DNA of 64,000 bases, from the NCBI GenBank assembly GCA_902777835.1, contig CACYVC010000002.1, forward strand, positions 1 through 64,000, given 5' to 3'. The position numbers and the translations under genes were made by a program. The notes under the pieces are model-generated. The model was not told the DNA's origin and made no database searches. It was given only the letters and a program-made list of their open reading frames with translations. Shown in pieces: positions 1-8,377 of the stretch; position 1 is the stretch's first letter; every line of letters starts with the position of its first letter. The stretch is from an uncultured Bacteroidales bacterium. GTDB taxonomy: Bacteria > Bacteroidota > Bacteroidia > Bacteroidales > Muribaculaceae.

Positions 1-1
1 C

Positions 2-1420
2 CCCTTTACCATTTCGATGTTCCGAGAATGCACAAATCTCACCACCATCTATTGCGACAAGACATGGAACAACCCCAACGCCAACAACATGTTCCTGGAC
101 TGTGTATCACTTAAAGGTGCTGTTGCCTATAATGATACCAAGGTTAACGGGGCAATGGCTAACCCCGTCGACGGTTACTTCACCGGCAAGTGGAACTTGA
201 ACGTCGGTGACCATGATTACGGAACCATTGAATTCGCCCAGTCATGGGCCTATACCAACGACACTGTTACCGTCTCCTTCTCGCCCGATGAAGGTTATGC
301 CCTGTATGGTTGCGTCGTAAAGGGTGACAGGACTGGTAATGAGGTTGAGGTCACCATGGCTAACGACACCACTTGCACGTTTGTGATGCCTGCCGAGGCA
401 GTCACTGTCAGCGCGTTGTTCCAATTGGCCAACGAGCCCTTTGTGGTGTGGTGTGACGATAACAAGACATTATATTTCGATTGCAGCTTGAAACCACATG
501 TGGGCGACACCTACAATGGCCATTCGGTGACTTCGGTTTGGAGCGGCGAGCAGGTCACGGCAACAAGCATTTACTACCCTTATTGGCATACTTCTGAAGT
601 CAAAAAGGCGGTGTTCTCACCTGCTTTTGCCAACGTGCGTCCTAATGGTTGCGCTTACTGGTTCTATGGCTGTTCCCTTTTGGAGGAGATAGAGGGATTG
701 GAATACCTCAACACATCGGAGGTAACTACCATGATTTGGATGTTCCGCGACTGTGGGTCGTTGAAAACGATTAACGTCAATAACTTCGACATGACCAATG
801 TGACCACCGTCGATCACATGTTCTTCGATTGCTATTCACTCACCACCATTTACTGCAATAACACGTGGAACATTGCTAATAGCACATCCATGTTCACCTA
901 CGACACTAAACTCGTGGGTGCCGTGCCTTACAACAGCAATTATCAGGATGCCAGCATGGCAAATCCCATCACAGGCTACTTCACCGGTCAGTGGGACGTG
1001 ACTGTCGATGACAACATTGAGCATGGCACAGTCACATGTGAGAAAGATTGGGCTTACACTAACGAGATTGTGACGATTACCTTCACGCCCGACCAAGGCT
1101 ATGTGCTGGAAACGCCCACTGTCATCATCACCAGTGAGGATGAAACAGGTGGCACCATACAACTCACTCCTGGCGACGAGCCAGGTACTTACACCTTCAA
1201 GATGCCGGCTGCCCCAGTGACCGTCAACGCAACATTCGCTACAGTGTTTGGCGACGTTGACGGCGATGGCGAAGTCACCACTGCTGATATCACTGCCATA
1301 TACAACTTCCTGCTCGACGGAGATGACACCTATATAGCTACTAGCGATGTGAATGGTGATGGCAATATCACCGTTGCCGATATTACTGTTATTTACAACA
1401 TCCTGCTGGGAAGTAAATAG
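2..1420 (+). CDS. BspA-like surface protein with C-terminal dockerin-like repeat (5' partial)
   Basis: The reading frame is open at the window edge, so the true start and any signal peptide lie upstream; 472 residues are visible. The protein is built as a duplication. Each half has BspA-type (DUF285) leucine-rich units, seen as MFRECTNLTTIYC and MFFDCYSLTTIYC, then a module that starts near YFTGKWNL or YFTGQWDV, contains SWAYTNDTVTVSFSPDEGY or DWAYTNEIVTITFTPDQGY, and ends in FVMPAEAVTV or FKMPAAPVTV. The last 58 residues hold two dockerin-like calcium loops, GDVDGDGEVTTADIT and SDVNGDGNITVADIT. BspA repeats are known in surface adhesins, so an extracellular role is likely; the ligand is unknown. 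A hairpin terminator follows at 1447. Confidence 0.8.
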   Translation, partial: PFTISMFRECTNLTTIYCDKTWNNPNANNMFLDCVSLKGAVAYNDTKVNGAMANPVDGYFTGKWNLNVGDHDYGTIEFAQSWAYTNDTVTVSFSPDEGYALYGCVVKGDRTGNEVEVTMANDTTCTFVMPAEAVTVSALFQLANEPFVVWCDDNKTLYFDCSLKPHVGDTYNGHSVTSVWSGEQVTATSIYYPYWHTSEVKKAVFSPAFANVRPNGCAYWFYGCSLLEEIEGLEYLNTSEVTTMIWMFRDCGSLKTINVNNFDMTNVTTVDHMFFDCYSLTTIYCNNTWNIANSTSMFTYDTKLVGAVPYNSNYQDASMANPITGYFTGQWDVTVDDNIEHGTVTCEKDWAYTNEIVTITFTPDQGYVLETPTVIITSEDETGGTIQLTPGDEPGTYTFKMPAAPVTVNATFATVFGDVDGDGEVTTADITAIYNFLLDGDDTYIATSDVNGDGNITVADITVIYNILLGSK

Positions 1421-1446
1421 ATATAAACTTATCTTTAGCGTTATAG

Positions 1447-1484
1447 AGCGGTTACCGTACTCTTGTGGTATGATAACCGCTTTT
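1447..1484 (+). terminator. Hairpin terminator after the BspA-like gene
   Basis: The 8-bp arms AGCGGTTA and TAACCGCT are perfect complements, enclose a second short TACC/GGTA pairing and are followed by TTT. The hairpin lies 26 bases past the stop codon. Confidence 0.65.
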
Positions 1485-1625
1485 AGTATGAATTAAGACA
1501 AAAAACAATAGAAATCAAGTTCCCCTCATGATGGGATGTTCTGCACGCTTTTTTTGATAAGTGAAAATATCCTAGATGTTGCTTGCACTAATGTTGGATA
1601 AATTAGGCGTCGCCTCGGAAATAAT

Positions 1626-1678
1626 AATGAAAATCTTCGCTTTTCATTTTGTATTTCACTCGGCTTGCACTAATTTTG
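1626..1678 (+). promoter_or_regulatory. Promoter-bearing dispersed repeat, copy 1
   Basis: A 53-bp element matches 20202-20254 at about 48 of 53 positions. It starts with the inverted repeat AATGAAAA (1626-1633)/TTTTCATT (1641-1648) with a 7-base spacer. It continues into a -33-like TTTTG (1647-1651) and a -7 box TAATTTTG (1671-1678) 19 bp downstream. The box ends 8 bases before the ATG at 1687, so the transcript would be almost leaderless. The inverted repeat abuts the -33 box, where a regulator could act; that role is inferred. Confidence 0.7.
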
Positions 1679-1686
1679 TAACCATT

Positions 1687-2034
1687 ATGACACGAGAAGA
1701 ACTGATATTAGACTGCCGTTACTACAATGGTGAGGATTACCCGCCCATAGGAGTAGATGAACTTATGTGGGGGTATGAGGAAGCGTGGGTGAGAATGGTC
1801 TTGGAGAATAATCCTACTCCACAAAAGCATATTGATTATTATACTCGTGAGTTTGACCTGCCCAATTTATTGCCTGAAAAAGAAGATGGCACCCCTATTG
1901 GTATTAAAGCCATACTATGGAATAGACTAGACCATTGGAGTTATTATCCTGCCGATGCTGATAATTTCAAAAAATGGTATAAGGAAAAATATGTAGCTAA
2001 TACTAAAACACATCGCCAACTATTGAATAAGTGA
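1687..2034 (+). CDS. Small hypothetical protein, 115 aa
   Basis: The start is set at the ATG at 1687 because the -7 box TAATTTTG ends at 1678; the longer upstream reading would run through the promoter. The product begins MTREELILDCRYYNGEDYPP and is rich in Trp, Tyr and acidic residues. It has no signal peptide or membrane segment, so it is probably a cytosolic globular protein. I do not recognise a family. It stands alone: the next gene has its own promoter inside the 49-bp gap. Its promoter is a copy of the element that drives the GSCFA gene at 20275, so the two may share regulation. Confidence 0.6.
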   Translation: MTREELILDCRYYNGEDYPPIGVDELMWGYEEAWVRMVLENNPTPQKHIDYYTREFDLPNLLPEKEDGTPIGIKAILWNRLDHWSYYPADADNFKKWYKEKYVANTKTHRQLLNK

Positions 2035-2043
2035 TTTTTGCCG

Positions 2044-2075
2044 TTTGGTGGTATTTGCAATTTATTGTACCTTTG
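2044..2075 (+). promoter_or_regulatory. Promoter of the LytTR gene
   Basis: A TTTG at 2044-2047 and TACCTTTG at 2068-2075 are separated by 20 bp, matching the Bacteroidota -33/-7 pattern. The -7 box ends 8 bases before the ATG at 2084, predicting a very short leader. Confidence 0.75.
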
Positions 2076-2083
2076 CCATTGAT

Positions 2084-3001
2084 ATGAGTGGAGAGAAGAA
2101 ACAAACTATCACGATTCGCATCATCAGCGTGTGCTTTGCGGTGGTGGTGCTGGCGATTTTCAAACCTTTTGGTCTTGAGGCATGGCAGTGGCAGGCCTAT
2201 GCCCACTTGATTGCTGTGGGAGGGTTGGGAATTGTTTCCTGTTTTATTACCGAAGCAATTTTGGTATACATTCTTAAGAAACCAGGCTCTAATGATCGCG
2301 GGGTGGATTATATTATCCGTCGCAATCTCTGGTTCCAGCTCATTAATACGCCACTCGTTTCACTAATGATATGCCTTTACCGTCATTTTGTGCTTAGCGA
2401 CAAGGTTGATGGCAACCTCCTCTCGTGGGGCAATTTCTTTGAAACGCTAGTGATAATGGCATTCTGTTCGTTTCTCATTGGTCTCTATTGGCGTTTCAAG
2501 TTTCGTGGCAAGTATCTTGCAGCCGAACTTGAGGAGCTGAAGCAGATGAATGAGCAGTTGCAACTAATGCAGCAGAAATCGCCCACTAAGTCTCTGCTTG
2601 ACAATGAACCTGAAAAAGAAGTGCAACTGGCAACATCTCCTCCTAGCACTATCAATCTTGCTGGCACTACCAGTGAGTCGATGACTCTTCACATTCCTAA
2701 CTTGTTATACGTAGAATCGGTGGGAAACTATGCGAAAGTCGTGCAACTGCATGAAGGGAAGGTGGTCACTCACATGTTGCGCGCCACGTCAAAACAGATA
2801 GAAGAGAAACTGAGTGATTACTCAACGATTGTTAGATGTCACCGTGCATTTCTTGTTAATCTGCAACAAGTGGAAAAAATCATCTCGAAAGCGGGAACCA
2901 TGCAACTGCTAATAAAGCATTGTAATGATTCAATACCAGTGTCACGAAGTAATATATCAAGCGTGAAACAAGCTTTAGCACAAAACAAAGACAATCGTTA
3001 A
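2084..3001 (+). CDS. Membrane-anchored LytTR family DNA-binding regulator
   Basis: A 305-residue protein with about four hydrophobic segments in the first 140 residues (for example IRIISVCFAVVVLAIFKPFG and FFETLVIMAFCSFLIGLYW). A hydrophilic coiled-coil-like linker (LEELKQMNEQLQLMQQ) follows, then a C-terminal LytTR DNA-binding domain from about residue 205. LytTR hallmarks visible are LLYVESVGNYAKVVQ and IVRCHRAFLVNLQQVEKI. There is no response-regulator receiver domain, so the membrane part is probably the sensor; this design is common among Bacteroidota LytTR proteins. The ATG at 2084 is preferred over the upstream in-frame start because the promoter overlaps that region. No histidine kinase lies nearby, and the targets are unknown. 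Confidence 0.8.
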   Translation: MSGEKKQTITIRIISVCFAVVVLAIFKPFGLEAWQWQAYAHLIAVGGLGIVSCFITEAILVYILKKPGSNDRGVDYIIRRNLWFQLINTPLVSLMICLYRHFVLSDKVDGNLLSWGNFFETLVIMAFCSFLIGLYWRFKFRGKYLAAELEELKQMNEQLQLMQQKSPTKSLLDNEPEKEVQLATSPPSTINLAGTTSESMTLHIPNLLYVESVGNYAKVVQLHEGKVVTHMLRATSKQIEEKLSDYSTIVRCHRAFLVNLQQVEKIISKAGTMQLLIKHCNDSIPVSRSNISSVKQALAQNKDNR

Positions 3002-3016
3002 TACTCCCTTTAGAAT

Positions 3017-3057
3017 AACACAACAGCCTTCATCTTATTAATGAAGGCTGTTGTGTT
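3017..3057 (+). terminator. Strong hairpin after the LytTR gene
   Basis: A perfect 17-bp stem (3017-3033 with 3041-3057) has a 7-base loop and begins 15 bases after the LytTR stop. The U-tract is poor, but the stem is strong. Confidence 0.75.
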
Positions 3058-3255
3058 GGTGTTTGAGCTTTCGGTGACTTCCTCGAGTGGCAACTTTCAT
3101 CTATCAATCACGTTTAAGTATCATAATAACTTGAATACCTTTATAAGATTTCATTTAAAATATATTTTATACTATAAAGGTAGTAATATTTCTACTTTTA
3201 GGCAAATAGTTCAAGATTTTTTTCTAATTATTTTATGGATTTGCTAAAAAAATAT

Positions 3256-3263
3256 TATATTTG
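3256..3263 (+). promoter_or_regulatory. -7 box upstream of the candidate structured RNA
   Basis: TATATTTG matches TAnnTTTG. The -33 region (TTTT near 3231) is weak. Transcription would begin near 3270, upstream of the long hairpin at 3325-3440. Confidence 0.5.
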
Positions 3264-3478
3264 CATTTGGATTGCAGAGGCAATCAGATAATTTTGAAAT
3301 AATAGAAGCGTTATGCTTATCTTGTTGTAGAAAACGTAGGAAATTTTCTAAAATGGTAAGAGTGGCAGAGCGGTTCTCACGCTATGGCGTGGGCTGCATT
3401 TTCACATCTTCCATTTTGGGTTTCCTACGACCTTCTACAAAAGTGTGGCATAATTCAGCTCACGTTTTTATTTTATAT
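3264..3478 (+). ncRNA. Candidate structured RNA with a long 6S-like hairpin
   Basis: This gap holds a nested long hairpin. Its visible helices are TTGTAGAA/TTCTACAA (3325-3332 with 3433-3440), CGTAGGAAA/TTTCCTACG (3335-3343 with 3421-3429), AAAATGG/CCATTTT (3350-3356 with 3411-3417), AAGA/TCTT, GTG/CAC, GCAG/CTGC (3365-3368 with 3394-3397) and the apical CACGC/GCGTG (3378-3382 with 3387-3391). Internal bulges separate them, giving a rod about 116 nt long. A -7 box precedes it and a U-rich stretch (GTTTTTATTTTATATTT) follows near 3473-3490. The shape resembles 6S RNA, or the Bacteroidales-1 class defined computationally in this order; that identification is from memory and unverified. The short ORF reading through the region looks spurious. 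Exact ends are approximate. Confidence 0.6.
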
Positions 3479-3521
3479 TTATTCAAGGTTTTGGGCTGGA
3501 ACCTATTAGCTGTTTGTTGTT

Positions 3522-4502
3522 ATGAAAAAATCATTTTATTTTATTATTTTTTGTTTTTTTGCCATAAATGCAATGGCTGAAATCAAAACTGATGTGAACC
3601 AAGATGGGTATGTGACAACTGCTGACGTGACTTGTATTTTTGATCATATACTTGGCTACAACTCATCCAATTATTTTAATTGTGATGTGAATGGTGATGG
3701 ATCGGTCAATGCGGCAGATTTGACTTTTATGTATAAAAAATTGCTCGAAGGAACTGACCAAGAATATAATGTAACTGAGTTTAGTGTTAATGGTGCTACG
3801 TTTAAAATGATATACGTGGCTGGTGGAACATTTCAAATGGGTGCAACAGATGAACTAGAAGACGTTAGCTTTAATAATGCAAAGCCTACATTTAATGTCT
3901 CACTTAATGATTATTATATAGGTCAAACAGAAGTTACTCAGGAGTTGTGGCAAGCTGTAATGGAGAATAATCCTAGTTATTATAAAGGAAAGACTGGTGA
4001 GGATCATTCTCAACATCCAGTAGAGCAGATTAGCTGGAATGATTGTCAAGAATTTGTTGCAAGACTCAATCAAATGACTGGCATGAACTTTAGACTACCC
4101 ACCGAAGCAGAATGGGAATTTGCTGCTCGCGGAGGAAATTGTAGCCAAGGATACATATATTCAGGTAGCAATAATGTTAATGAAGTTGCATGGTATAGTC
4201 TTAATTTGCCCTCGCATTTTCCTGCAACTAGTGGTTTTGGCACTCAACCAGTAGCTCAAAAGAATCCTAATGAGTTAGGTATTTTCGATATGAGTGGTAA
4301 TGTTCAAGAGTGGTGTCAAGATTGGTTTGGAGAGTATACATCACATCCTAAGACAAATCCTTGTGGTCCCGAAAATGGTTACTACCGTGTTAATCGTGGT
4401 GGGGATTATGGGCATGTTGATATTTGTTGTATTATACCATATCGATTAAAGTTGCCACCTGACGGTTGGAGTAGCTCTGTTGGGATGAGGCTTGCCCTTT
4501 AA
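3522..4502 (+). CDS. Secreted FGE/sulfatase-modifying-factor-fold protein with N-terminal dockerin-like repeat
   Basis: A 326-residue protein. A signal peptide (MKKSFYFIIFCFFAINAMA) is followed by two dockerin-like loops, TDVNQDGYVTTADVT and CDVNGDGSVNAADLT, at about residues 22-80, then a formylglycine-generating-enzyme-type domain to the end. Domain motifs visible are AGGTFQMGA, YYIGQTEVTQELWQAV, HPVEQISWNDC, RLPTEAEWEFAARGG, GNVQEWCQDWFG and RVNRGGDYG. This fold includes true formylglycine-generating enzymes but is also widely reused in secreted Bacteroidota proteins. I cannot confirm the catalytic cysteine pair, so enzymatic function is open. The dockerin unit is N-terminal, unlike classical cellulosomal enzymes. 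Codon use is more AT-rich than in the neighbours. Confidence 0.8.
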   Translation: MKKSFYFIIFCFFAINAMAEIKTDVNQDGYVTTADVTCIFDHILGYNSSNYFNCDVNGDGSVNAADLTFMYKKLLEGTDQEYNVTEFSVNGATFKMIYVAGGTFQMGATDELEDVSFNNAKPTFNVSLNDYYIGQTEVTQELWQAVMENNPSYYKGKTGEDHSQHPVEQISWNDCQEFVARLNQMTGMNFRLPTEAEWEFAARGGNCSQGYIYSGSNNVNEVAWYSLNLPSHFPATSGFGTQPVAQKNPNELGIFDMSGNVQEWCQDWFGEYTSHPKTNPCGPENGYYRVNRGGDYGHVDICCIIPYRLKLPPDGWSSSVGMRLAL

Positions 4503-4508
4503 TACAAC

Positions 4509-4540
4509 AACCGCCATCAGGAACAATTCTGGTGGCGGTT
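4509..4540. terminator. Bidirectional terminator between convergent genes
   Basis: The 12-bp arms AACCGCCATCAG and CTGGTGGCGGTT pair with one G-U. The hairpin lies between the FGE-like gene (plus) and hutU (minus), so it can serve both. Confidence 0.7.
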
Positions 4541-4563
4541 TAAGCTATTATTTAAGAATTGTA

Positions 4564-6564
4564 TTACTCTTCGAGGAGGGCATCGTCGACAAGGTTAGGC
4601 ATGGTTACCTGGAGGCCTGGAGTGCGCTCCATCTCGCGGCGGATGGCGTCCATTGAGCCATTGTTGCGAGCCCATGAGCGGCGTGCGATGCCGTTGTTCA
4701 CATCCCACAGAAGCATCTGGCGGATGCGGCGGTCGGCTTCTTCGCTACCGTCGATTACCATACCGAAGCCACCATTGATGACCTCACCCCATCCAACACC
4801 GCCGCCATTGTGCAGGCTTACCCATGTGGCGCCACGGAAGGCGTCGCCAATTACGTTGTGCACTGCCATGTCGGCGCAGAACTGGCTGCCGTCGTAGATG
4901 TTGCTGGTCTCACGGAATGGCGAGTCGGTGCCACTCACGTCGTGGTGGTCACGGCCAAGAACAACTGGTTTGCTGATTTCGCCACGGCGAATTGCGTCGT
5001 TGAATGCCAAGGCAATCTTGGTGCGGCCTTCGCAGTCGGCATAGAGGATACGGGCTTGCGAACCTACTACAAGGTGGTTCTTGCCAGCCTCGCGAATCCA
5101 GTGTAGGTTGTCGGCGAGTTGTCCCTTGATATCGTCGGTCACTGTGCTCATCATTCCGTCGAGCACTTCAGCGGCGAGGCGGTCGGTGACTTCCAGGTCA
5201 TGAGGATCGCACGAGGTGCAAACCCAGCGGAAAGGACCGAAGCCGTAGTCGAAGAACATTGGGCCCATGATGTCCTGAACATAGCTAGGATAGCGGAAGT
5301 GTGTCTCGTCCTTCATGATGTCGGCGCCAGCGCGGCTTGCCATGAGCATGAAGGCGTTGCCGTAGTCGAAGAAGTACATGCCGTCGGCAGTCAAGCGGTT
5401 GATTGCAGCCACTTGGCGACGCAGTGATTCAAAGACGCATTCCTTGAAGCGGTCGGGCTCCTCGGCCATCATGCGTTTAGACTCCTCGAGGCTGTAGCCC
5501 ACGGGATAGTAGCCGCCTGCGTATGGGTTGTGCAGCGAAGTTTGGTCGCTACCCAGGTTAACATGGATGCCTTCGTCGGCAAGACGCTCCCAAAGGTCAA
5601 CCACATTGCCTACGTATGCCATAGAAACCACTTTCTTCTCTTCAACAGCCTTGCGTATTGCTGGAATGAGTTCGTCTAGGTTCTCGTGCAACTCGTCAAC
5701 CCAACCTTGATCGTAGCGCTTGCGTGCTGCAAGTGGGTTGATTTCGGCTGTAACGCTCACAACGCCTGCGATGTTACCGGCCTTGGGTTGAGCACCGCTC
5801 ATGCCGCCAAGACCTGCAGTGACAAATAATGGGATGCGTTTCTCGCGCTCGTCGCCCATCACCTTGCGGGCAGCATTAAGTACTGTGATAGTGGTGCCAT
5901 GCACGATGCCTTGAGGGCCGATGTACATGTAAGAGCCGGCTGTCATCTGACCATATTGGCTCACACCAAGGGCATTCATACGCTCCCAGTCATCGGGCTT
6001 GCTATAGTTGGGAATTACCATACCGTTAGTAACCACTACGCGTGGAGCATCCTTGTGCGATGGGAACAGACCCAGTGGGTGACCGCTGTACATAACGAGT
6101 GTCTGCTCATCGGTCATCTCGCTCAAGTATTTCATCACAAGGCGATACTGTGCCCAGTTCTGGAACACGGCACCGTTGCCACCGTAGGTGATGAGCTCAT
6201 GAGGATGCTGAGCAACCGCCTTGTCGAGGTTGTTCTGAATCATCATCATGATAGCAGCAGCTTGGCGGCTCTTGTGAGGATAGTCGTCGATGGGGCGAGC
6301 CTTCATCTCATAGCGTGGACGCAGGCGGTACATATAGATGCGGCCATATTTCTCAAGCTCCTCGCGGAACTCGGGTAGGAGAGTGGCGTGGTGCTTAGCG
6401 GGGAAGTAGCGCAGAGCGTTGCGCAGAGCGAGTTTCTTCTCCTCGGGGTTGAGAATGTCCTTGCGCTTAGGCGCATGGTTAATCTCGGTATCATAGGGCA
6501 TTGGTTCGGGGAGTACGTCGGGTATTCCAGCCCTGATGTCGGCGATGAATTCTTCTCTTGTCAT
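4564..6564 (-). CDS. hutU: Urocanate hydratase
   Basis: Urocanase (EC 4.2.1.49) converts urocanate to 4-imidazolone-5-propionate using tightly bound NAD+, the second step of histidine degradation, in the cytosol. The 666-residue product is the long form; Pseudomonas-type enzymes have about 555 residues. Recognisable family segments are ELITYGGNGAVFQNWAQYR, LVMYSGHPLGLFPS, MTAGSYMYIGPQGIVHGT, FVTAGLGGMSGAQPKA and, near the C-terminus, HLVVGSQARILYADCEGR and SLHNGGGVGWGEVINGGFG. It is last in a minus-strand unit after folD and ftcD, 76 bp behind ftcD. hutH (histidase) and hutI (imidazolonepropionase) are not in the window. Confidence 0.95.
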   Translation of the reverse strand: MTREEFIADIRAGIPDVLPEPMPYDTEINHAPKRKDILNPEEKKLALRNALRYFPAKHHATLLPEFREELEKYGRIYMYRLRPRYEMKARPIDDYPHKSRQAAAIMMMIQNNLDKAVAQHPHELITYGGNGAVFQNWAQYRLVMKYLSEMTDEQTLVMYSGHPLGLFPSHKDAPRVVVTNGMVIPNYSKPDDWERMNALGVSQYGQMTAGSYMYIGPQGIVHGTTITVLNAARKVMGDEREKRIPLFVTAGLGGMSGAQPKAGNIAGVVSVTAEINPLAARKRYDQGWVDELHENLDELIPAIRKAVEEKKVVSMAYVGNVVDLWERLADEGIHVNLGSDQTSLHNPYAGGYYPVGYSLEESKRMMAEEPDRFKECVFESLRRQVAAINRLTADGMYFFDYGNAFMLMASRAGADIMKDETHFRYPSYVQDIMGPMFFDYGFGPFRWVCTSCDPHDLEVTDRLAAEVLDGMMSTVTDDIKGQLADNLHWIREAGKNHLVVGSQARILYADCEGRTKIALAFNDAIRRGEISKPVVLGRDHHDVSGTDSPFRETSNIYDGSQFCADMAVHNVIGDAFRGATWVSLHNGGGVGWGEVINGGFGMVIDGSEEADRRIRQMLLWDVNNGIARRSWARNNGSMDAIRREMERTPGLQVTMPNLVDDALLEE

Positions 6565-6608
6565 TTTTGTTATTTAGTTCTTAGTTTTTAGTTCTTGATT
6601 TTTTGTTA

Positions 6609-6627
6609 GTTGCGTTGACAACGCAAC
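6609..6627. repeat. GTTGCGTTG palindrome, copy 1
   Basis: GTTGCGTT and AACGCAAC are separated by a 3-base GAC loop, in the gap between ftcD and hutU. The same palindrome with a one-base change occurs at 28907-28925, also between two minus-strand genes. It may be a REP-like element or an RNA hairpin in the intercistronic region. Confidence 0.6.
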
Positions 6628-6640
6628 AGGTGGGACTGGT

Positions 6641-8332
6641 TTAGAGCTTTGTTTCTACTATTGCGGTGATGTCGGCCTCTTCAGCGTTGGCTTTCTTGAT
6701 GAGCTCGTTGGCCTCGGCTATGAGGGCGTCGGCAACGGCGCGGTCCTTGAGGGAGCCGGCATTAATCTTAACGTTCATGCCAGCGCCGAGCACAGCAGCA
6801 CGTGCTGCGAGAACGCCCACGCCAGCGTCGCTCACGCTGTTGGGGTTGCCTTCCATAACCATAGCGCGGCAAATCTCAAACACCTTCATCGACTCCTTCA
6901 TAGTGCGCAAGGGAACTTGAGCAGCATAGAGGGTAGCGTCTTGGATAGCGGCACTGCGTGCAGCCTTGTCTTCGTCGGTCTTCTTGGGCATGCCAAAGGC
7001 TGCCATGATGCGGTTGAAGGCCTCGGTGTCCTCGTCAACGAGGTGAAGAAGCTCCTTGGCGATAGCCTGACCCTTGTCGGCCCACACGCTGAACTCCTGC
7101 CAGCGATCGTCCCATCCGGGTTTGTGGCTCGAGAGGTTGGCAACCATAGTTCCAAGCGAAGCGCCCAGAGCGCCCATATAGGCCGAAATGGTGCCGCCAC
7201 CAGGAGCAGGTGACTCGCGCGAGGTCTCCTCGGCAAAACCAGTGACTGTGAGGTCAACGAGTTTGCTTGCGCTGTCATCGGCTATCATGTATTCAATTAC
7301 TTTTTCCTTGGGATCGAATGGCTTGAGGTCGTCAAGACCCAGTGAGTGGATGGCAATCTCGATGATGTCGCCCTCGGGAATACCGGTAGAGCGATGCTGC
7401 TTCTCGAGGAAGTACTTACCGGCTTCGATAAGGCAACGCTTGGGCAGCAAGCCCACAATTTCGGTACCGGTAACGCGGATGCCGCGGTTCTGAGCGCAGC
7501 GGCACACCTCGTCGAATGCCACGTGAAGTGGGGTGGTGTTGATGTCGGTGATGTTCATCGACACCTGTGCAATCTTATATTCGTCGATGTACCAGCCAAT
7601 GGCCTTGGTGCCCTTAAGGGTGCCAGGTTGCATGATGGTGTTGCCATTCTCGTCTTTCTTAGGAGTGCCAGTTATGGGGTTGCCCTCACGCACGGGACGG
7701 CCCTTCTCGCGTACGTCGAACGCGATAGCGTTGGCACGGCGGGTACTGGTGGTGTTGAGGTTGAAGTTTGTAGCAATAAGGAAATCGCGGGCGCCAACTG
7801 CTGTGCAGCCAGTGCGTGCAACTTGCTCATCGATGGGGCGTGCGCCAAAGTCGGGAGCACCGTCTTTGCTTACTAGTTTCTCAGCAAGTGCCTCATACTC
7901 GCCCTTGCGGCAAACTGCCAAGTTGCGGCGCTCAGGAGTGAACGCTGCTGCCTCGTAACAGTAGCAGGGGATGCCAGCCTCGTTGGCAATGCGCTCAGCA
8001 AGCTTGCGAGCCAGCTCAGCACACTCCTCGAGGGTGATACCTGCGATAGGGATGAGTGGGCACACATCGGTAGCACCCATGCGTGGGTGAGCGCCGTGGT
8101 GTTGACGCATGTCGATGAGTTCGCCTGCGCGCTTCACTGCATGGAATGCAGTCTCCACTACGTCCTCGGGGCTTCCTACGAAGGTCACCACGGTGCGGTT
8201 AGTTGCCTCACCTGGATCCACGTCGAGAAGTTTCACACCTTTAGCCTGGCGAATAACGTCGGTAATTTGGTTAATCACGTCCATGTTGCGGCCCTCGCTG
8301 AAGTTGGGCACGCATTCAATAAGTCGGTTCAT
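6641..8332 (-). CDS. ftcD: Bifunctional glutamate formimidoyltransferase / formimidoyl-THF cyclodeaminase
   Basis: A 563-residue fusion. The N-terminal part (about 1-300) is glutamate formimidoyltransferase (EC 2.1.2.5), which moves the formimino group of N-formimidoylglutamate to tetrahydrofolate; LIECVPNFSEGR and the His-containing MRQHHGAHPRMGATDVCP are family landmarks. The C-terminal part (about 355-563) is the cyclodeaminase (EC 4.3.1.4), which releases ammonia to give 5,10-methenyl-THF; SPAPGGGTISAYMGALGASL is typical. The layout matches the vertebrate-type fusion also found in Bacteroidota. It lies between folD, which uses the methenyl-THF product, and hutU, consistent with a folate-linked histidine-degradation operon. 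Confidence 0.93.
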   Translation of the reverse strand: MNRLIECVPNFSEGRNMDVINQITDVIRQAKGVKLLDVDPGEATNRTVVTFVGSPEDVVETAFHAVKRAGELIDMRQHHGAHPRMGATDVCPLIPIAGITLEECAELARKLAERIANEAGIPCYCYEAAAFTPERRNLAVCRKGEYEALAEKLVSKDGAPDFGARPIDEQVARTGCTAVGARDFLIATNFNLNTTSTRRANAIAFDVREKGRPVREGNPITGTPKKDENGNTIMQPGTLKGTKAIGWYIDEYKIAQVSMNITDINTTPLHVAFDEVCRCAQNRGIRVTGTEIVGLLPKRCLIEAGKYFLEKQHRSTGIPEGDIIEIAIHSLGLDDLKPFDPKEKVIEYMIADDSASKLVDLTVTGFAEETSRESPAPGGGTISAYMGALGASLGTMVANLSSHKPGWDDRWQEFSVWADKGQAIAKELLHLVDEDTEAFNRIMAAFGMPKKTDEDKAARSAAIQDATLYAAQVPLRTMKESMKVFEICRAMVMEGNPNSVSDAGVGVLAARAAVLGAGMNVKINAGSLKDRAVADALIAEANELIKKANAEEADITAIVETKL

Positions 8333-8377
8333 GTTGTTTTTTTAGGTTGTTTTATTGTTAATTGTTTTTGATTTTAG

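Noticed and set aside
3041..3247. Short ORF downstream of the LytTR gene
   Set aside because: It begins inside the terminator hairpin, is very AT-rich, has no promoter and no recognisable protein features.
3272..3580. ORF across the structured RNA
   Set aside because: It runs through both arms of the long hairpin and overlaps the signal peptide of the real gene at 3522 in another frame.
3522..4502. True formylglycine-generating enzyme activating a sulfatase
   Set aside because: The catalytic cysteine pair cannot be confirmed, the protein is exported with a dockerin-like repeat, and no sulfatase gene is nearby.
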